Of a DNA stretch of 47,234 nt, positions 7,693 through 16,198 are shown piece by piece. Below the pieces are notes generated by a model. That model was given only the letters and a program-made list of their open reading frames with translations, did not search any database and was not told the DNA's origin. This DNA is from an uncultured Oscillospiraceae bacterium. GTDB taxonomy: Bacteria; Bacillota; Clostridia; Oscillospirales; Oscillospiraceae. Where the stretch lies: the NCBI GenBank assembly GCA_947624065.1, contig CANQIO010000009.1, positions 1 to 47,234 on the forward strand, read 5' to 3'. Both the position numbers and the translations under genes were made by a program. Each line of letters starts with the position of its first letter. Position 1 is the stretch's first letter.

Positions 7693-8562
7693 TCATCCCT
7701 TCACGGCGCCCACCGTGACGCCCTCCAGGAAGTATTTCTGGAGCGTGAAGAACAGGATGAACATGGGCAGCGCCGAGATGGTCGCGCCCGCCATCATGGG
7801 CGACAGCAGCGTCCAGCTGGCGTCCTTGAAGGTCTTGAGCGCCACCTGGATGGTGTACATGGAGTCCTGGGTGGTGGCCAAAAACGGCCAGAAGAAGGTG
7901 TTCCAGTTGCCCACGAAGGTGTTGATGGCCATGACGGCCAGCACGGTCTTGGACATGGGCAGGATGATGCTCCAGAAGATGCGGAACTGGTTGGCGCCCT
8001 CCACCTTGGCGTTTTCGATGAGGGCGGTGGGGATGCCGGAGAAGAACTGCTTGGACAGGAAGATGTTGTAGGACGTAACGCACCCCGGCAGGATCAGCGC
8101 CGCGTAGGTGTTGGACATGTTGAACTTGTTCACCAGCAGGATGTACAGCGGCACCTGGGTGACCTGGTAGGGGATCATCATGGCCACCAGGATCAGGAAG
8201 AACAAAAACTTGTTGCCGGGGAAGCGCACCTTGGCAAAGGCGTAGCCCGCCATGCTGGCAAAGATCACGTTGGACACGGTGGTGCCCGCGGCCATGATGA
8301 AGGTGTTCAGCAGCCACCGCAGGGAATAGGGGCTGAAATCAAAGAAAGCTTTGTAGGAGTCCAGCGTCCACTTGCGGGGAAAGACGGTGTACAGGCTGGA
8401 GGACATCTTCACATTGGGCCCGAAGGACCAGGAGACCATGTATACCAGCGGGAACAGAACCACGCCCGCGAAGGACAGCAGGATCAGCGCCAGAACGAGG
8501 TTGCGGACCAGGCGCATGCGGGGGTTGTGGTGGTGCTGGGAGTAAAGGCCTTTCGCTGCCAT
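7693..8562 (-). CDS. Carbohydrate ABC transporter permease, MalG type
   Basis: 289 residues, six membrane spans expected. The inner-membrane EAA loop reads VEGANQFRIFWSIILPMSKTV, with the conserved G and the P after LP, and contacts the ATPase. The C-terminal QKYFLEGVTVGAVKG ending is typical of MalG/CUT1 permeases. It starts 12 bases after the stop of its partner permease. No ATPase gene is in the operon, which is usual in Firmicutes, where a shared MsmX-like ATPase energises several CUT1 importers. Confidence 0.93.
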   Translation of the reverse strand: MAAKGLYSQHHHNPRMRLVRNLVLALILLSFAGVVLFPLVYMVSWSFGPNVKMSSSLYTVFPRKWTLDSYKAFFDFSPYSLRWLLNTFIMAAGTTVSNVIFASMAGYAFAKVRFPGNKFLFFLILVAMMIPYQVTQVPLYILLVNKFNMSNTYAALILPGCVTSYNIFLSKQFFSGIPTALIENAKVEGANQFRIFWSIILPMSKTVLAVMAINTFVGNWNTFFWPFLATTQDSMYTIQVALKTFKDASWTLLSPMMAGATISALPMFILFFTLQKYFLEGVTVGAVKG

Positions 8563-8574
8563 ATGCCCACCCCC

Positions 8575-9483
8575 TTAATATTCCACGTCGCTGCCGGCGA
8601 CCTTGAACTGGATGGCCGTCATGGCGGCGATGAGGATCGTCAGCAGGATCGCCTGGGCGCAGGCCAGGCCGTACTTGCCGTATTTGAAAGCGTTGTTGAA
8701 GATCAGCAGCCCGATCATGGTGGTGTTGTTGTCCGGGCCGCCGCCGGTCATCATGTAGGCGTTGATGAACACCTGGAAGGAGTTGATGATGCCGGTGATG
8801 AACAAAAACAGGGTCGTGGGCTTGCACAGGGGCAGCACGATATAGCGCACCTTCTGCCAGAAGGTGGCGCCGTCCACCTCGGCCGCCTCAAAGTAGGTGT
8901 TGTCGATGCCCATGAGGGCGGCGATATAGATGATGATGCTGCTCCCGTTGCCGCCCAAAAGCGCCATGAGCACCAGGGAGAGCATGGCCGTCTTGCTGGA
9001 GGTGAGCCACTGCTGGGTGGGCAGGTGGAAGAAGGTCAGCAGCTGGTTGAAGAGCCCCGCGTCTGAGGAGTCGTAGATCCACAGCCACACCATGCTGGTC
9101 ACCACGGCCGAGGCCACGGCCGGGATATAGTACAGGGACTTGAAAAACGATTGGGTGCCCCGCCGGAAGGGAAGGATCATCAGCGCCACGATGAAGGCGA
9201 TGACCAGCGACAGAGGCACGGTCAGCGCCGTGTAGACGAGGGTGTTCCGGCAGGCCTTCCAAAAGAGCTTGTTGCTGAGGGCCGTCTCGTAGTTGTCGAG
9301 CTTCACCCAGGTGGAGCCGAAGGGCTTATAGTTTTGGAAACTGGTGATGACCGCGCTGATGAGGGGATAGATCGTGAAGAGCAAAAACACGACCATGGCC
9401 ACGGCGATGAACAGATAGCCGCTGATATGATCCTCCCGGATGCGCAGCTTGCCTCTTTTTCGGATCGTCCTCTGCTGTTCCAT
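8575..9483 (-). CDS. Carbohydrate ABC transporter permease, MalF type
   Basis: 302 residues. A charged cytosolic N-terminus (RKRGKLRIREDH) precedes the first span, and about six spans follow. The EAA loop is EAAEVDGATFWQKVRYIVLP. It forms the heteromeric channel with the MalG-type permease encoded next. The ATG at 9483 has GAGAGGAG upstream. It is separated from the binding-protein gene by two strong hairpins that probably set the ratio of binding protein to permease. Confidence 0.93.
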   Translation of the reverse strand: MEQQRTIRKRGKLRIREDHISGYLFIAVAMVVFLLFTIYPLISAVITSFQNYKPFGSTWVKLDNYETALSNKLFWKACRNTLVYTALTVPLSLVIAFIVALMILPFRRGTQSFFKSLYYIPAVASAVVTSMVWLWIYDSSDAGLFNQLLTFFHLPTQQWLTSSKTAMLSLVLMALLGGNGSSIIIYIAALMGIDNTYFEAAEVDGATFWQKVRYIVLPLCKPTTLFLFITGIINSFQVFINAYMMTGGGPDNNTTMIGLLIFNNAFKYGKYGLACAQAILLTILIAAMTAIQFKVAGSDVEY

Positions 9484-9524
9484 GATTGCACTCCTCTCGC
9501 ATACCGGCGGACGCGCCGGATAGG

Positions 9525-9591
9525 GTTTTCAGCCGGAAAGCCAGGCTTTCCGGCTGAAACGAAGGGCGGCCCGCCCGCGGGGGCGGGCCGC
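9525..9591 (-). terminator. Two tandem hairpins between binding protein and permease genes
   Basis: Stem 1 joins 9566-9576 and 9581-9591 (GC-rich, 11 pairs). Stem 2 joins 9527-9542 and 9544-9559 (perfect 16-base inverted repeat). Neither is followed by a clean T run on the minus strand. They resemble the mRNA-protecting or partially terminating structures that follow binding-protein genes in ABC operons. Confidence 0.6.
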
Positions 9592-9617
9592 TTTCAAAGG
9601 TCTGGAAAGGAGTGGGA

Positions 9618-10991
9618 TCAGCTGATGAAGCCGGTCTCGCAGTTCTCCTCGCCGAACTGGGCGAAGGCCTCCTCGCAGATGGTGTCATACATCTCCTGGG
9701 CGGTGGTCTCGCCGGCGATCAGGGCCTGCATCTTGGGCACGATGATCTCGTCCATGATGGTGTTGGCGATGCCGGACTGCTCGCCGGTGACGCCGGAGGG
9801 AGGCGCCACCACCAGGCTGACGGCACGGGCCGCGGCCGCGGCGTTGCCCTCGCTCTGGTCAAGGGTCATGCTGGCCTGGGCCTCGCGGCCGCTCTCGCAG
9901 ACGGCGGAGAGGTAGCAGTCGCCGGCGGTCTTGGCGGCGGGCTCACCGGAGCAGATGTAATCCAGGAAGAGCATCACGTTCTTCAGGTGCTCATCGGTGG
10001 TGTTCTTGTTGCGCAGGGGCAGGAAGGCGTTGGCCATGCCGTAGCAGGTCTCGGTGGCGCCCTCCATGATGGGGCAGGGCAGGAACACGTATTCCACTTC
10101 CACGGAGCCTTCCACGGCGGTGCCGTCGGCGATGCCGGCGTTGTTGGTGTTCACGTTGCTCTCAAACAGAGGCATGGCCTTGCCGGTGATCATGCACTCG
10201 CCGGTCTCCAGCATCACCAGACGGGTGCCGGCCTCCACGCCGTAGTTGGGCATGTAGCCGCTGGAGATGATCTCCTCGATGGCCTTGAGCAGGTTCAGCA
10301 TGTTCTCGGAGGTGTAGGCATACTTCAGATCGGCGGTGAAGTCGTTGCTCAGACCCGCCACGGAGCCGAAGATGTGCACGAAGTCGGTGGTGGTGATGCC
10401 CGCGTTGGCGAACACGAAGCCAAAGCAGTCGTCGGTGGTGCCCTTCTCGATGGCCTCCAGGAATTCCTCATAGGTCCAGCCCTCGGTCTGCACCTTCTCC
10501 ACGTCCACGCCGGCGGCCTCCAGCATGGCCTTGTTGCCGCCCATGGCCTGGATGCTCACGTACAGGGGCAGGCCATAGAGCGTGTCGTCCAGGGTCATGT
10601 AGCCCAGCACGGACTCGTCATAGTCCTCCAGGCGGCCCTCGGGCATGTAGTCGGTGATGTCGATGGCCACGCCCATGTCCACATAGGTGCCAAGGGTCTG
10701 GCACTCGATGTTGGCGATGTCGGGCGCGTCGCCGGACAGGCACAGGGTGCTCAGGCGGGAGACGTTGTCATCCCAGGAGGAGGGGGTCACCTCGATGTGC
10801 AGATTGGGGTACATCTTGTTGAACTCCTCGATCCAGCCCTGCAGGTGGGTGGTGTAGTCGGTGATGATCGGGGGCGCCAGGATGGTGATGGTGTCCTCCA
10901 CGTCGCTGATGACTTCCCCATCGGCCAGAGCGAAAACGCTCATGGACAGGACCATCGTCAGCGCCAGAAGCATAGCCAGAAGCTTTTTCAT
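9618..10991 (-). CDS. Extracellular carbohydrate-binding protein of the ABC importer
   Basis: 457 residues from the ATG at 10991, which has AAGGAGG ten bases upstream; the frame extends to 11078, but that would cover the promoter. The N-terminus MKKLLAMLLALTMVLSMSVFALA is a Sec signal peptide, with cleavage likely after ALA. The body has the family-1 solute-binding layout: WIEEFNKMYPNLHIEV, SGDAPDI, YGLPLYVS, and a C-terminal half with GKAMPLFES. It delivers a sugar, probably an oligosaccharide, to the two permeases. Unlike most Firmicute binding proteins it has no lipobox cysteine, so how it stays at the surface is unclear. First gene of the leftward operon. Confidence 0.9.
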   Translation of the reverse strand: MKKLLAMLLALTMVLSMSVFALADGEVISDVEDTITILAPPIITDYTTHLQGWIEEFNKMYPNLHIEVTPSSWDDNVSRLSTLCLSGDAPDIANIECQTLGTYVDMGVAIDITDYMPEGRLEDYDESVLGYMTLDDTLYGLPLYVSIQAMGGNKAMLEAAGVDVEKVQTEGWTYEEFLEAIEKGTTDDCFGFVFANAGITTTDFVHIFGSVAGLSNDFTADLKYAYTSENMLNLLKAIEEIISSGYMPNYGVEAGTRLVMLETGECMITGKAMPLFESNVNTNNAGIADGTAVEGSVEVEYVFLPCPIMEGATETCYGMANAFLPLRNKNTTDEHLKNVMLFLDYICSGEPAAKTAGDCYLSAVCESGREAQASMTLDQSEGNAAAAARAVSLVVAPPSGVTGEQSGIANTIMDEIIVPKMQALIAGETTAQEMYDTICEEAFAQFGEENCETGFIS

Positions 10992-11034
10992 CGTCGTTCC
11001 TCCTTGTTTGTAGTAGTGGCTTGTGGCAGTTTGT

Positions 11035-11050
11035 TTCAAAACCGGTTCAA
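11035..11050. promoter_or_regulatory. Candidate operator at the transport operon start
   Basis: TTCAA is repeated on either side of the perfect palindrome AACCGGTT (11040-11047), directly downstream of the -10 box, where a repressor would block transcription. The likely binder is the divergent RpiR-type regulator or a LacI-type protein; this is a guess from position. Confidence 0.35.
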
Positions 11051-11078
11051 TTGTATAACTTCCATAAAAAGATTTCAA
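11050..11078 (-). promoter_or_regulatory. Promoter of the carbohydrate transport operon
   Basis: On the minus strand TTGAAA (11078-11073), 17-base spacer, TACAAT (11055-11050). Transcription would start near 11043, about 50 bases ahead of the binding-protein start codon. Confidence 0.65.
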
Positions 11079-11223
11079 TAATTTTGCAGTTTTATGGTAT
11101 TTTGTTTCGCTGATTGACTTTTTGTTGGGGATTATGGCGGGTCCTGTGGTATTTTTTGGCGAATTACGACAACCTGACAGCTGGGTGTGCCGTGAAAGGG
11201 CGGCTTCGCGGCGTGAAAGTTAA

Positions 11224-11264
11224 TTGCTTTTTTACCGGGGAACGCGGTATAATTGTTGCAACAA
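11224..11264 (+). promoter_or_regulatory. Promoter and palindrome ahead of the RpiR regulator
   Basis: TTGCTT (11224-11229), 18-base spacer, TATAAT (11248-11253). The perfect palindrome TTGTTGCAACAA (11253-11264) overlaps the end of the -10 box and the start site, which fits an autoregulatory operator. The rest of 10992-11298 holds no gene. Confidence 0.6.
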
Positions 11265-11298
11265 AATTTCATGCCCGCGCCGGAGGGGAGGCATCACG

Positions 11299-12153
11299 AT
11301 GAAGAGCGTTCTGATCCGTCTGCAGCACCATCTGCCCTCGGCCAGCGTGGCGGAGCGGGGGGTGCTGGAGTTCATCCTGGCGAACCCGGAGGCCACCGCC
11401 GAGTGCAACATCCACGAGCTGTCCCGGCTCAGCTACTGTTCCCCGTCCACCATCGTGCGCATGTGCCGGAAGCTGGGCTTCGAGGGCTACCGCGACCTGC
11501 GGCGGGACCTGCTGTGCGAGCTGGCGGTGCGCCGCAAGAACACCCAGGAGAACGCCGACGGCCTGGAGCGGTCCGACCGCCCGGAGGACGTGATCCAGCG
11601 GACCACCTATGGCAACATCTCCTCCCTGGAGCAGTCCATGCAGCTGCTGGACGGGGAGACGGTGGAGCGGTGCGTGGACCTGCTGGCCGGGAGCGACGCG
11701 ATCCTGCTGTTCGGGCTGGGGGCGTCCTATCTGGTGGCGCAGGACGCCTATTTGAAGTTCCTGCGGATCGGGAAGAGTTGCAGCTGCTGCGAGGACATCC
11801 ACTCCCAGTATCTGCTGGCCCGGAACGCCAGGCCGACCGACGCGGCCGTCATCGTCAGCTACTCCGGCTGCACCGAGGAGATGATCCGCTGCGCGGGGGA
11901 GCTGCATGCCCAGGGCACGCCGATCATCGCCGTGACCCGGTTCCAGCATTCGCCCCTGGAGCAGCTGGCGGCCCAGTGCCTGTATGTGGCGGATTCGGAG
12001 GCGCCGTTCCGCTCCGGCGCCATGGGCTCGCGCATCGCGCAGCTGAACGTGATCGACATCCTCTACACAGCCTATGTGAACCGGGATTTTGCCAACAATG
12101 TGGGCCGGCTGGAGCACAGCCAGATCAGCAAGCCCGCGCCGGATCGGGAGTGA
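11299..12153 (+). CDS. MurR/RpiR family transcriptional regulator
   Basis: 284 residues from the ATG at 11299, preceded by GGAGGGGAGG. The N-terminal HTH_6 domain (about 1-75) includes ECNIHELSRLSYCSPSTIVRMCRKLGFEGYRD. A SIS phosphosugar-binding domain (about 120-250) contains LLFGLGASYLVAQDAYLKF and VIVSYSGCTEE. Such regulators sense a phosphorylated sugar or amino sugar. The gene is divergent from the ABC importer and is the obvious candidate to control it; effector unknown. A very short gap (4 bases) to the next gene suggests co-transcription. Confidence 0.9.
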   Translation: MKSVLIRLQHHLPSASVAERGVLEFILANPEATAECNIHELSRLSYCSPSTIVRMCRKLGFEGYRDLRRDLLCELAVRRKNTQENADGLERSDRPEDVIQRTTYGNISSLEQSMQLLDGETVERCVDLLAGSDAILLFGLGASYLVAQDAYLKFLRIGKSCSCCEDIHSQYLLARNARPTDAAVIVSYSGCTEEMIRCAGELHAQGTPIIAVTRFQHSPLEQLAAQCLYVADSEAPFRSGAMGSRIAQLNVIDILYTAYVNRDFANNVGRLEHSQISKPAPDRE

Positions 12154-12157
12154 ACGT

Positions 12158-12865
12158 ATGGCGAGCGAATATCTGAAACAGAAATATAAGGACGTGCAGC
12201 CCTGGCAGACCCGGGAGCTGACGCCCCGGGAGAAGCGGGCCAACTGGTGGCATTACCACAAGTGGCATGTGCTGGCGGCGCTGGCGGCGGCGCTGGTCCT
12301 GGGGGACATTTTCTGGCATGTGCTGGGCATCGGCCTGGTGGAGCCGGACTATCAGATCGCCTATGTGGGCGTCGAGAAGCTGCCGGAGGATACGGCCAAC
12401 GCCATGAGCGAGGCGCTGAGCGCGCTGGGGGAGGACTGCAACGGCGACGGCGCCGTCACGGTGCTGATCCGCCAGTATGTGGGCGCGGCGGAGGGCCCCG
12501 CGGCCTATTCCACCGCCATCACGCTGACGGCGGACATCTCCGAGGGGGACAGCAGCATCTTCCTGCTGGAGGACCCGGCGGGGTTCCAGGAGCAGTGCCA
12601 GGTCCTGCGCCCCCTGGAGGGGCCCCTCCCGGAGGGGGGATGCGCCCCCTATGAGGACTGCGTGCTGGCCTGGACGGACTGCCCGGTGCTGACGGCCCTG
12701 CCGCTGGGGAGCTACAGCGAGAAGGTGCTGGGCGAGGAGATCTCCGGGGACAGCCAGCAGCGGCTGGCGGGCATCTATCTGGCGCGGAGAGGCTTTTGGA
12801 CGGACAAGACCTGCGATCATCCGGAGGCGAGCGACCGGCTGTGGGAGGCAATGACGGCCTCCTGA
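12158..12865 (+). CDS. Uncharacterised single-span membrane protein
   Basis: 235 residues from the ATG at 12158. The sequence opens with a charged cytosolic stretch (about 1-35) with the motif TPREKRANWWHYHKWH, then one membrane segment (about 37-58), then an outward-facing domain of about 175 residues with few cysteines. The short basic N-terminus plus single span is a pattern seen in many uncharacterised clostridial membrane proteins. It follows the RpiR gene by 4 bases and precedes a separate promoter. I do not recognise a family with confidence. Confidence 0.75.
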   Translation: MASEYLKQKYKDVQPWQTRELTPREKRANWWHYHKWHVLAALAAALVLGDIFWHVLGIGLVEPDYQIAYVGVEKLPEDTANAMSEALSALGEDCNGDGAVTVLIRQYVGAAEGPAAYSTAITLTADISEGDSSIFLLEDPAGFQEQCQVLRPLEGPLPEGGCAPYEDCVLAWTDCPVLTALPLGSYSEKVLGEEISGDSQQRLAGIYLARRGFWTDKTCDHPEASDRLWEAMTAS

Positions 12866-12874
12866 CAGACGCTG

Positions 12875-12903
12875 TTGTAAAGGCCGCGGGAAGATGGTAT
12901 GAT
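12875..12903 (+). promoter_or_regulatory. Promoter of the 12933 gene
   Basis: TTGTAA (12875-12880), 17-base spacer, TATGAT (12898-12903), 30 bases before the start codon at 12933; GGGGAGG is the ribosome site. Confidence 0.6.
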
Positions 12904-12932
12904 ATCCATATAGACATAATGGGGAGGTTCCT

Positions 12933-14624
12933 ATGGAAAAGAAAAAGCGGAAGATCCACATGCCCGCGGGCAAGGTGGGAAAGGTCCTGTTCAGCCTGAT
13001 CGTCACGGTGCTGCTGGGCGGGGTGTATTTCTATTTCTCTCTGCCGGCGCTCAACTTCCAGGACGGGGAGTTTTACAGCTTCCTGATCTTCCTGTGCGTG
13101 GTGTATATCCTGTGCGCGCTGCTGACCATGGCCAGGGACACGCTGCACCAGGCCGGCACGCCCCAGCAAAAGGTCCGGGATATCCTCTCTTTTGTGCGCC
13201 ATCGCTGTCTGCCGGTGGGCCTGCTGCTGGCGCTGGTGCTGCTGGCGGCCGTGATCGGCAAGCTCGTCTCCCTGCCCATCTTCCGGGCCGGGGCATACCG
13301 GGAGCTGCTGGACGTGCAGACCGGGGACTTCGCCCAGGACGTGGCCCAGATCTCCTTCAACGAGATCCCCACCCTGGACAAGACCAGCGCCAACTATCTG
13401 GGGGACCGGCAGATGGGCACCCTCAGCGACATGGTCAGCCAGTTCGAGTACTCCAACGACTCCACTCAGATCAACTACCAGGGCCGGCCCGTGCGGGTGG
13501 CGCCCATCGGGTACGCGGACCTTTTCAAGTGGTTCACCAACCGGCGGGACGGCTTGCCGGCCTATGTGGTGGTGGACATGGTGACCCAGGAGGCCAACGT
13601 GGTGCGCCTGCCCGAGGGGCAGGGGATGAAATACTCCTTCTCTGAGCCCCTGAACCGGAACGTGATGCGCCAGCTCCGGTTCCAGTACCCCACCATGATG
13701 TTCTCCACGCCGGAGTTCGAGATCGACGAGGACGGCCACCCCTGGTGGATCGCGCCGCGGCTGGTCAAGACCATCGGCCTCTTCGGCGGCCGGGACATCC
13801 GGGGCGCGGTGCTGCTGGACGCGGTGACCGGCGAGAGTGAGTACTATGAGACCGTGCCCACCTGGGTGGACACCCTCTATACCCCCCAGCTGATCATGGA
13901 GCAGTACGACTACCACGGCACCCTGATCCGGGGCTTCATCAACTCTATCCTGGGCCAGCGGGACGTGACCATGACCACGGACGGGTATAACTACATCGCC
14001 ATGAACGACGATGTGTACGTCTATACCGGCGTGACTTCCGCCAACGCGGACCAGTCCAACCTGGGCTTTTTGCTGTGCAACATGCGCACCAAGGAGACGA
14101 AATATTATGTGGCGCCCGGCGCCACCGAGGCCGCGGCCCGGCTCTCCGCCGAGGGCGTGGTGCAGGACCTGGGCTACCGGTCCACGTTCCCGTTGCTGCT
14201 GAACATCTCCGGCGAGCCCAGCTACTTCATCCCCCTGATGGACGCCACCAACCTGGTCAAGAGCTACGCCATGGTGAACGTGGCCCAGTACCAGATCGTG
14301 GCCACCGGCTCCACCGTGTCGGCCTGCGAGCGCAGCTATATCAACCTGCTGTCCGAGCGGGGCGTGGTCCAGGGGGCGGGCGCGCCCGACGTGCAGGATG
14401 AGAGCAGCGGTGCCATCGCAGAGATCCGCACGGCAGTGCTCTCCGGCACCAGCTGGTACTATATCCGGCTGGAGGACGAGGACGTGTTCTACGCCGTCTC
14501 CGCCGCCCAGGACCAGAACGTGATCGTGCTGAACGTGGGCGATAAGGTGACCATCTCCCACGCCGTGGCGGAGGAAGGGACCGACCCCGCCATCCTGGAG
14601 GCATACGGCCTGACCATCGGATAA
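12933..14624 (+). CDS. Uncharacterised membrane protein with large extracytoplasmic domain
   Basis: 563 residues. After a lysine-rich start there are three hydrophobic spans (about 17-36, 47-66, 92-112), then about 450 residues that should lie outside the membrane. The outer part has a DMVTQEANVVRLPEGQGMKY region, WWIAPRLVKT, and repeated beta-rich blocks that look like a two-lobed domain. Full-length homologues seem to be widespread in clostridia without an assigned function; I cannot name a family. It has its own promoter and is followed after 10 bases by another unknown gene, with which it is probably co-transcribed. Confidence 0.8.
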   Translation: MEKKKRKIHMPAGKVGKVLFSLIVTVLLGGVYFYFSLPALNFQDGEFYSFLIFLCVVYILCALLTMARDTLHQAGTPQQKVRDILSFVRHRCLPVGLLLALVLLAAVIGKLVSLPIFRAGAYRELLDVQTGDFAQDVAQISFNEIPTLDKTSANYLGDRQMGTLSDMVSQFEYSNDSTQINYQGRPVRVAPIGYADLFKWFTNRRDGLPAYVVVDMVTQEANVVRLPEGQGMKYSFSEPLNRNVMRQLRFQYPTMMFSTPEFEIDEDGHPWWIAPRLVKTIGLFGGRDIRGAVLLDAVTGESEYYETVPTWVDTLYTPQLIMEQYDYHGTLIRGFINSILGQRDVTMTTDGYNYIAMNDDVYVYTGVTSANADQSNLGFLLCNMRTKETKYYVAPGATEAAARLSAEGVVQDLGYRSTFPLLLNISGEPSYFIPLMDATNLVKSYAMVNVAQYQIVATGSTVSACERSYINLLSERGVVQGAGAPDVQDESSGAIAEIRTAVLSGTSWYYIRLEDEDVFYAVSAAQDQNVIVLNVGDKVTISHAVAEEGTDPAILEAYGLTIG

Positions 14625-14634
14625 GAGGCGCACC

Positions 14635-16149
14635 ATGGACCTGCTGGCACAGTATGAGCGGTCAAAGCTGGACCTGCGCTGCCTGGGACTGGCCCGGGGC
14701 CCCGCCCGCAGCAGCTATTTCTGCGCGCCGGTGGGGGCCCATGTGATCGGCTGGGCGGAGGCGGACGGCGTCCACTTCTGCACGGTCCGGGGCCTGGGCG
14801 GGACGGTGTTCGCGGTGAGCCCCGCCAACGGGCCGGGGGACTATGTGCACCCGGTGGCGGCGTCCCTTGAGGACTTTTTGCGGCTGATCCTGGCCTGCGG
14901 CGGCACCGCCGCCATCGAGCAGGCCCACGGCTGGGGCGAGGCGCGGTTCGACGCCTATCTGAAAGAGAACGCCCCGGATGAAGAGCGCCGGGCCGCCATG
15001 GCGCGGCTGGCGGAGCGCTTTGCCCTCTCGCCCATGGAGGCGCCCTACCGCTATATCCGCGCGCTCCAGGCGGGATTTAACTACCGGGCGCTGCGGTTCG
15101 GCAGGGACTACACGGAGTGGGCCCCGGCGGAGCCGGCCGTGCCCACGGCGCCGGCCTGGGAGGTGCGCTTTGGCCGGGGCTTTTTCAGCGGGGGCCGGGA
15201 GCGCCCCGGCCGGGAGGCGGCCGCGGACGTCCGCTTCACTTGGGCGGGGGAGCCCTGGTCCGTGCCGGCCTATTATGTGAGCGCCAAGGGGATCACGGTG
15301 GACCTGTGCGTCCGGCTGGACCCGGTCCGGGTCCGGGCGTGGATGGATAAGTGGCGGCTGGTACAGGACGAGGCGGGGGAGCGCCTGACCCGCGAGCAGC
15401 GTATGCGCGCGGAGCTGGAGAGCCCGCTGGCCCCGGACTTTCAGACGGAGCTGGAGCTGCGGGGGCGGCATCTGACGGAGCGGTCCGCCTATGGGCTGAC
15501 CTATGTGCCGGACGTGCCGGAGCTGTCGGAGGGACTGCCGGCCCGGTGGGTGCTGGAGCACTACGGCCTGGACCCGGCGTCGGCCTGGAGCATCCGGCGG
15601 GTACATATCCCCTGGGCCACCGCCCGGCCGCCCAGGCCGGGCCCCATGACGCTGACCCTCCGGCCGGAGCGGGCCACGATCCCCGGTCCCCGGTTCCGGA
15701 CGCCGGCGCCGGGGCAGAGCGTGGCGCTGACCCATCCCCTGACCGGGCAGACCTATACGCTGACCGTTCAAGATGTGGAGCCGGGGACGCTGGACCGGCC
15801 GGTGGAGGCCGGCGGCGACGAGTACCCCGACCGGTATCTGGCGATGACGTATACCCTCTCGCCGGAGCTGGCAGAGGACCGCTTTCAGGTGACGGACTGC
15901 GACGGGAGCGACCCGCCCCGGCGAAAGCCCGGGTCCCTGAGGCCCCAGGCGGAGAACAGCGTGGTGATGGCGGTCATCGGCGGGGCGGACGGCATCACGG
16001 CCCTGGGGTCGGGCGGGGGAGAGCGGCTGCACGCGGCATGCTCCTCGCTGCGGTTCGAGACGCCCAGGGACGTACAGTGGCGCATGGACTTCATGGAGCT
16101 TCTCCGCCAGCCCGTCAGCGCGGCGCTGCCGCCATGGGGCGGAAAATGA
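14635..16149 (+). CDS. Uncharacterised cytosolic protein
   Basis: 504 residues, no signal peptide or membrane span. The first 110 residues (FCAPVGAHVIGWAEADGVHFCTVRGLGGTVFAVSP and the later SLEDFLRLILACGG) faintly recall the SUKH/SMI1-KNR4 immunity-type fold, but this is weak. The middle part has DLCVRLDPVRVRAWMDKW; the C-terminal half carries a HPLTGQTYTLTVQDVEPGTL segment. It is translated 10 bases after the preceding membrane-protein gene, and the pair ends at a strong terminator. Codon use is like the GC-rich chromosome, so recent transfer is not indicated. Function unknown. Confidence 0.75.
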   Translation: MDLLAQYERSKLDLRCLGLARGPARSSYFCAPVGAHVIGWAEADGVHFCTVRGLGGTVFAVSPANGPGDYVHPVAASLEDFLRLILACGGTAAIEQAHGWGEARFDAYLKENAPDEERRAAMARLAERFALSPMEAPYRYIRALQAGFNYRALRFGRDYTEWAPAEPAVPTAPAWEVRFGRGFFSGGRERPGREAAADVRFTWAGEPWSVPAYYVSAKGITVDLCVRLDPVRVRAWMDKWRLVQDEAGERLTREQRMRAELESPLAPDFQTELELRGRHLTERSAYGLTYVPDVPELSEGLPARWVLEHYGLDPASAWSIRRVHIPWATARPPRPGPMTLTLRPERATIPGPRFRTPAPGQSVALTHPLTGQTYTLTVQDVEPGTLDRPVEAGGDEYPDRYLAMTYTLSPELAEDRFQVTDCDGSDPPRRKPGSLRPQAENSVVMAVIGGADGITALGSGGGERLHAACSSLRFETPRDVQWRMDFMELLRQPVSAALPPWGGK

Positions 16150-16157
16150 GAACAGAA

Positions 16158-16198
16158 ACCTGCCGGACCGGCCCGAGGGCCGATCCGGCAGGTGCTTT
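16158..16198. terminator. Terminator shared by converging genes
   Basis: Stem of CCTGCCGGA and GGCC blocks (16158-16173 with 16178-16193, loop GAG and one mismatch) followed by GCTTTTT on the plus strand. It ends the 12933-16149 pair and lies just past the stop of the leftward operon. Confidence 0.85.

Noticed and set aside
6973-9066. 697-residue open frame on the plus strand opposite the esterase and permeases
   Set aside because: Antisense shadow; the minus-strand genes have clear catalytic and transporter motifs.
12519-14636. 705-residue open frame on the minus strand opposite the membrane-protein gene
   Set aside because: His- and Gly-rich shadow of the real 12933-14624 gene, without ribosome site or motif.
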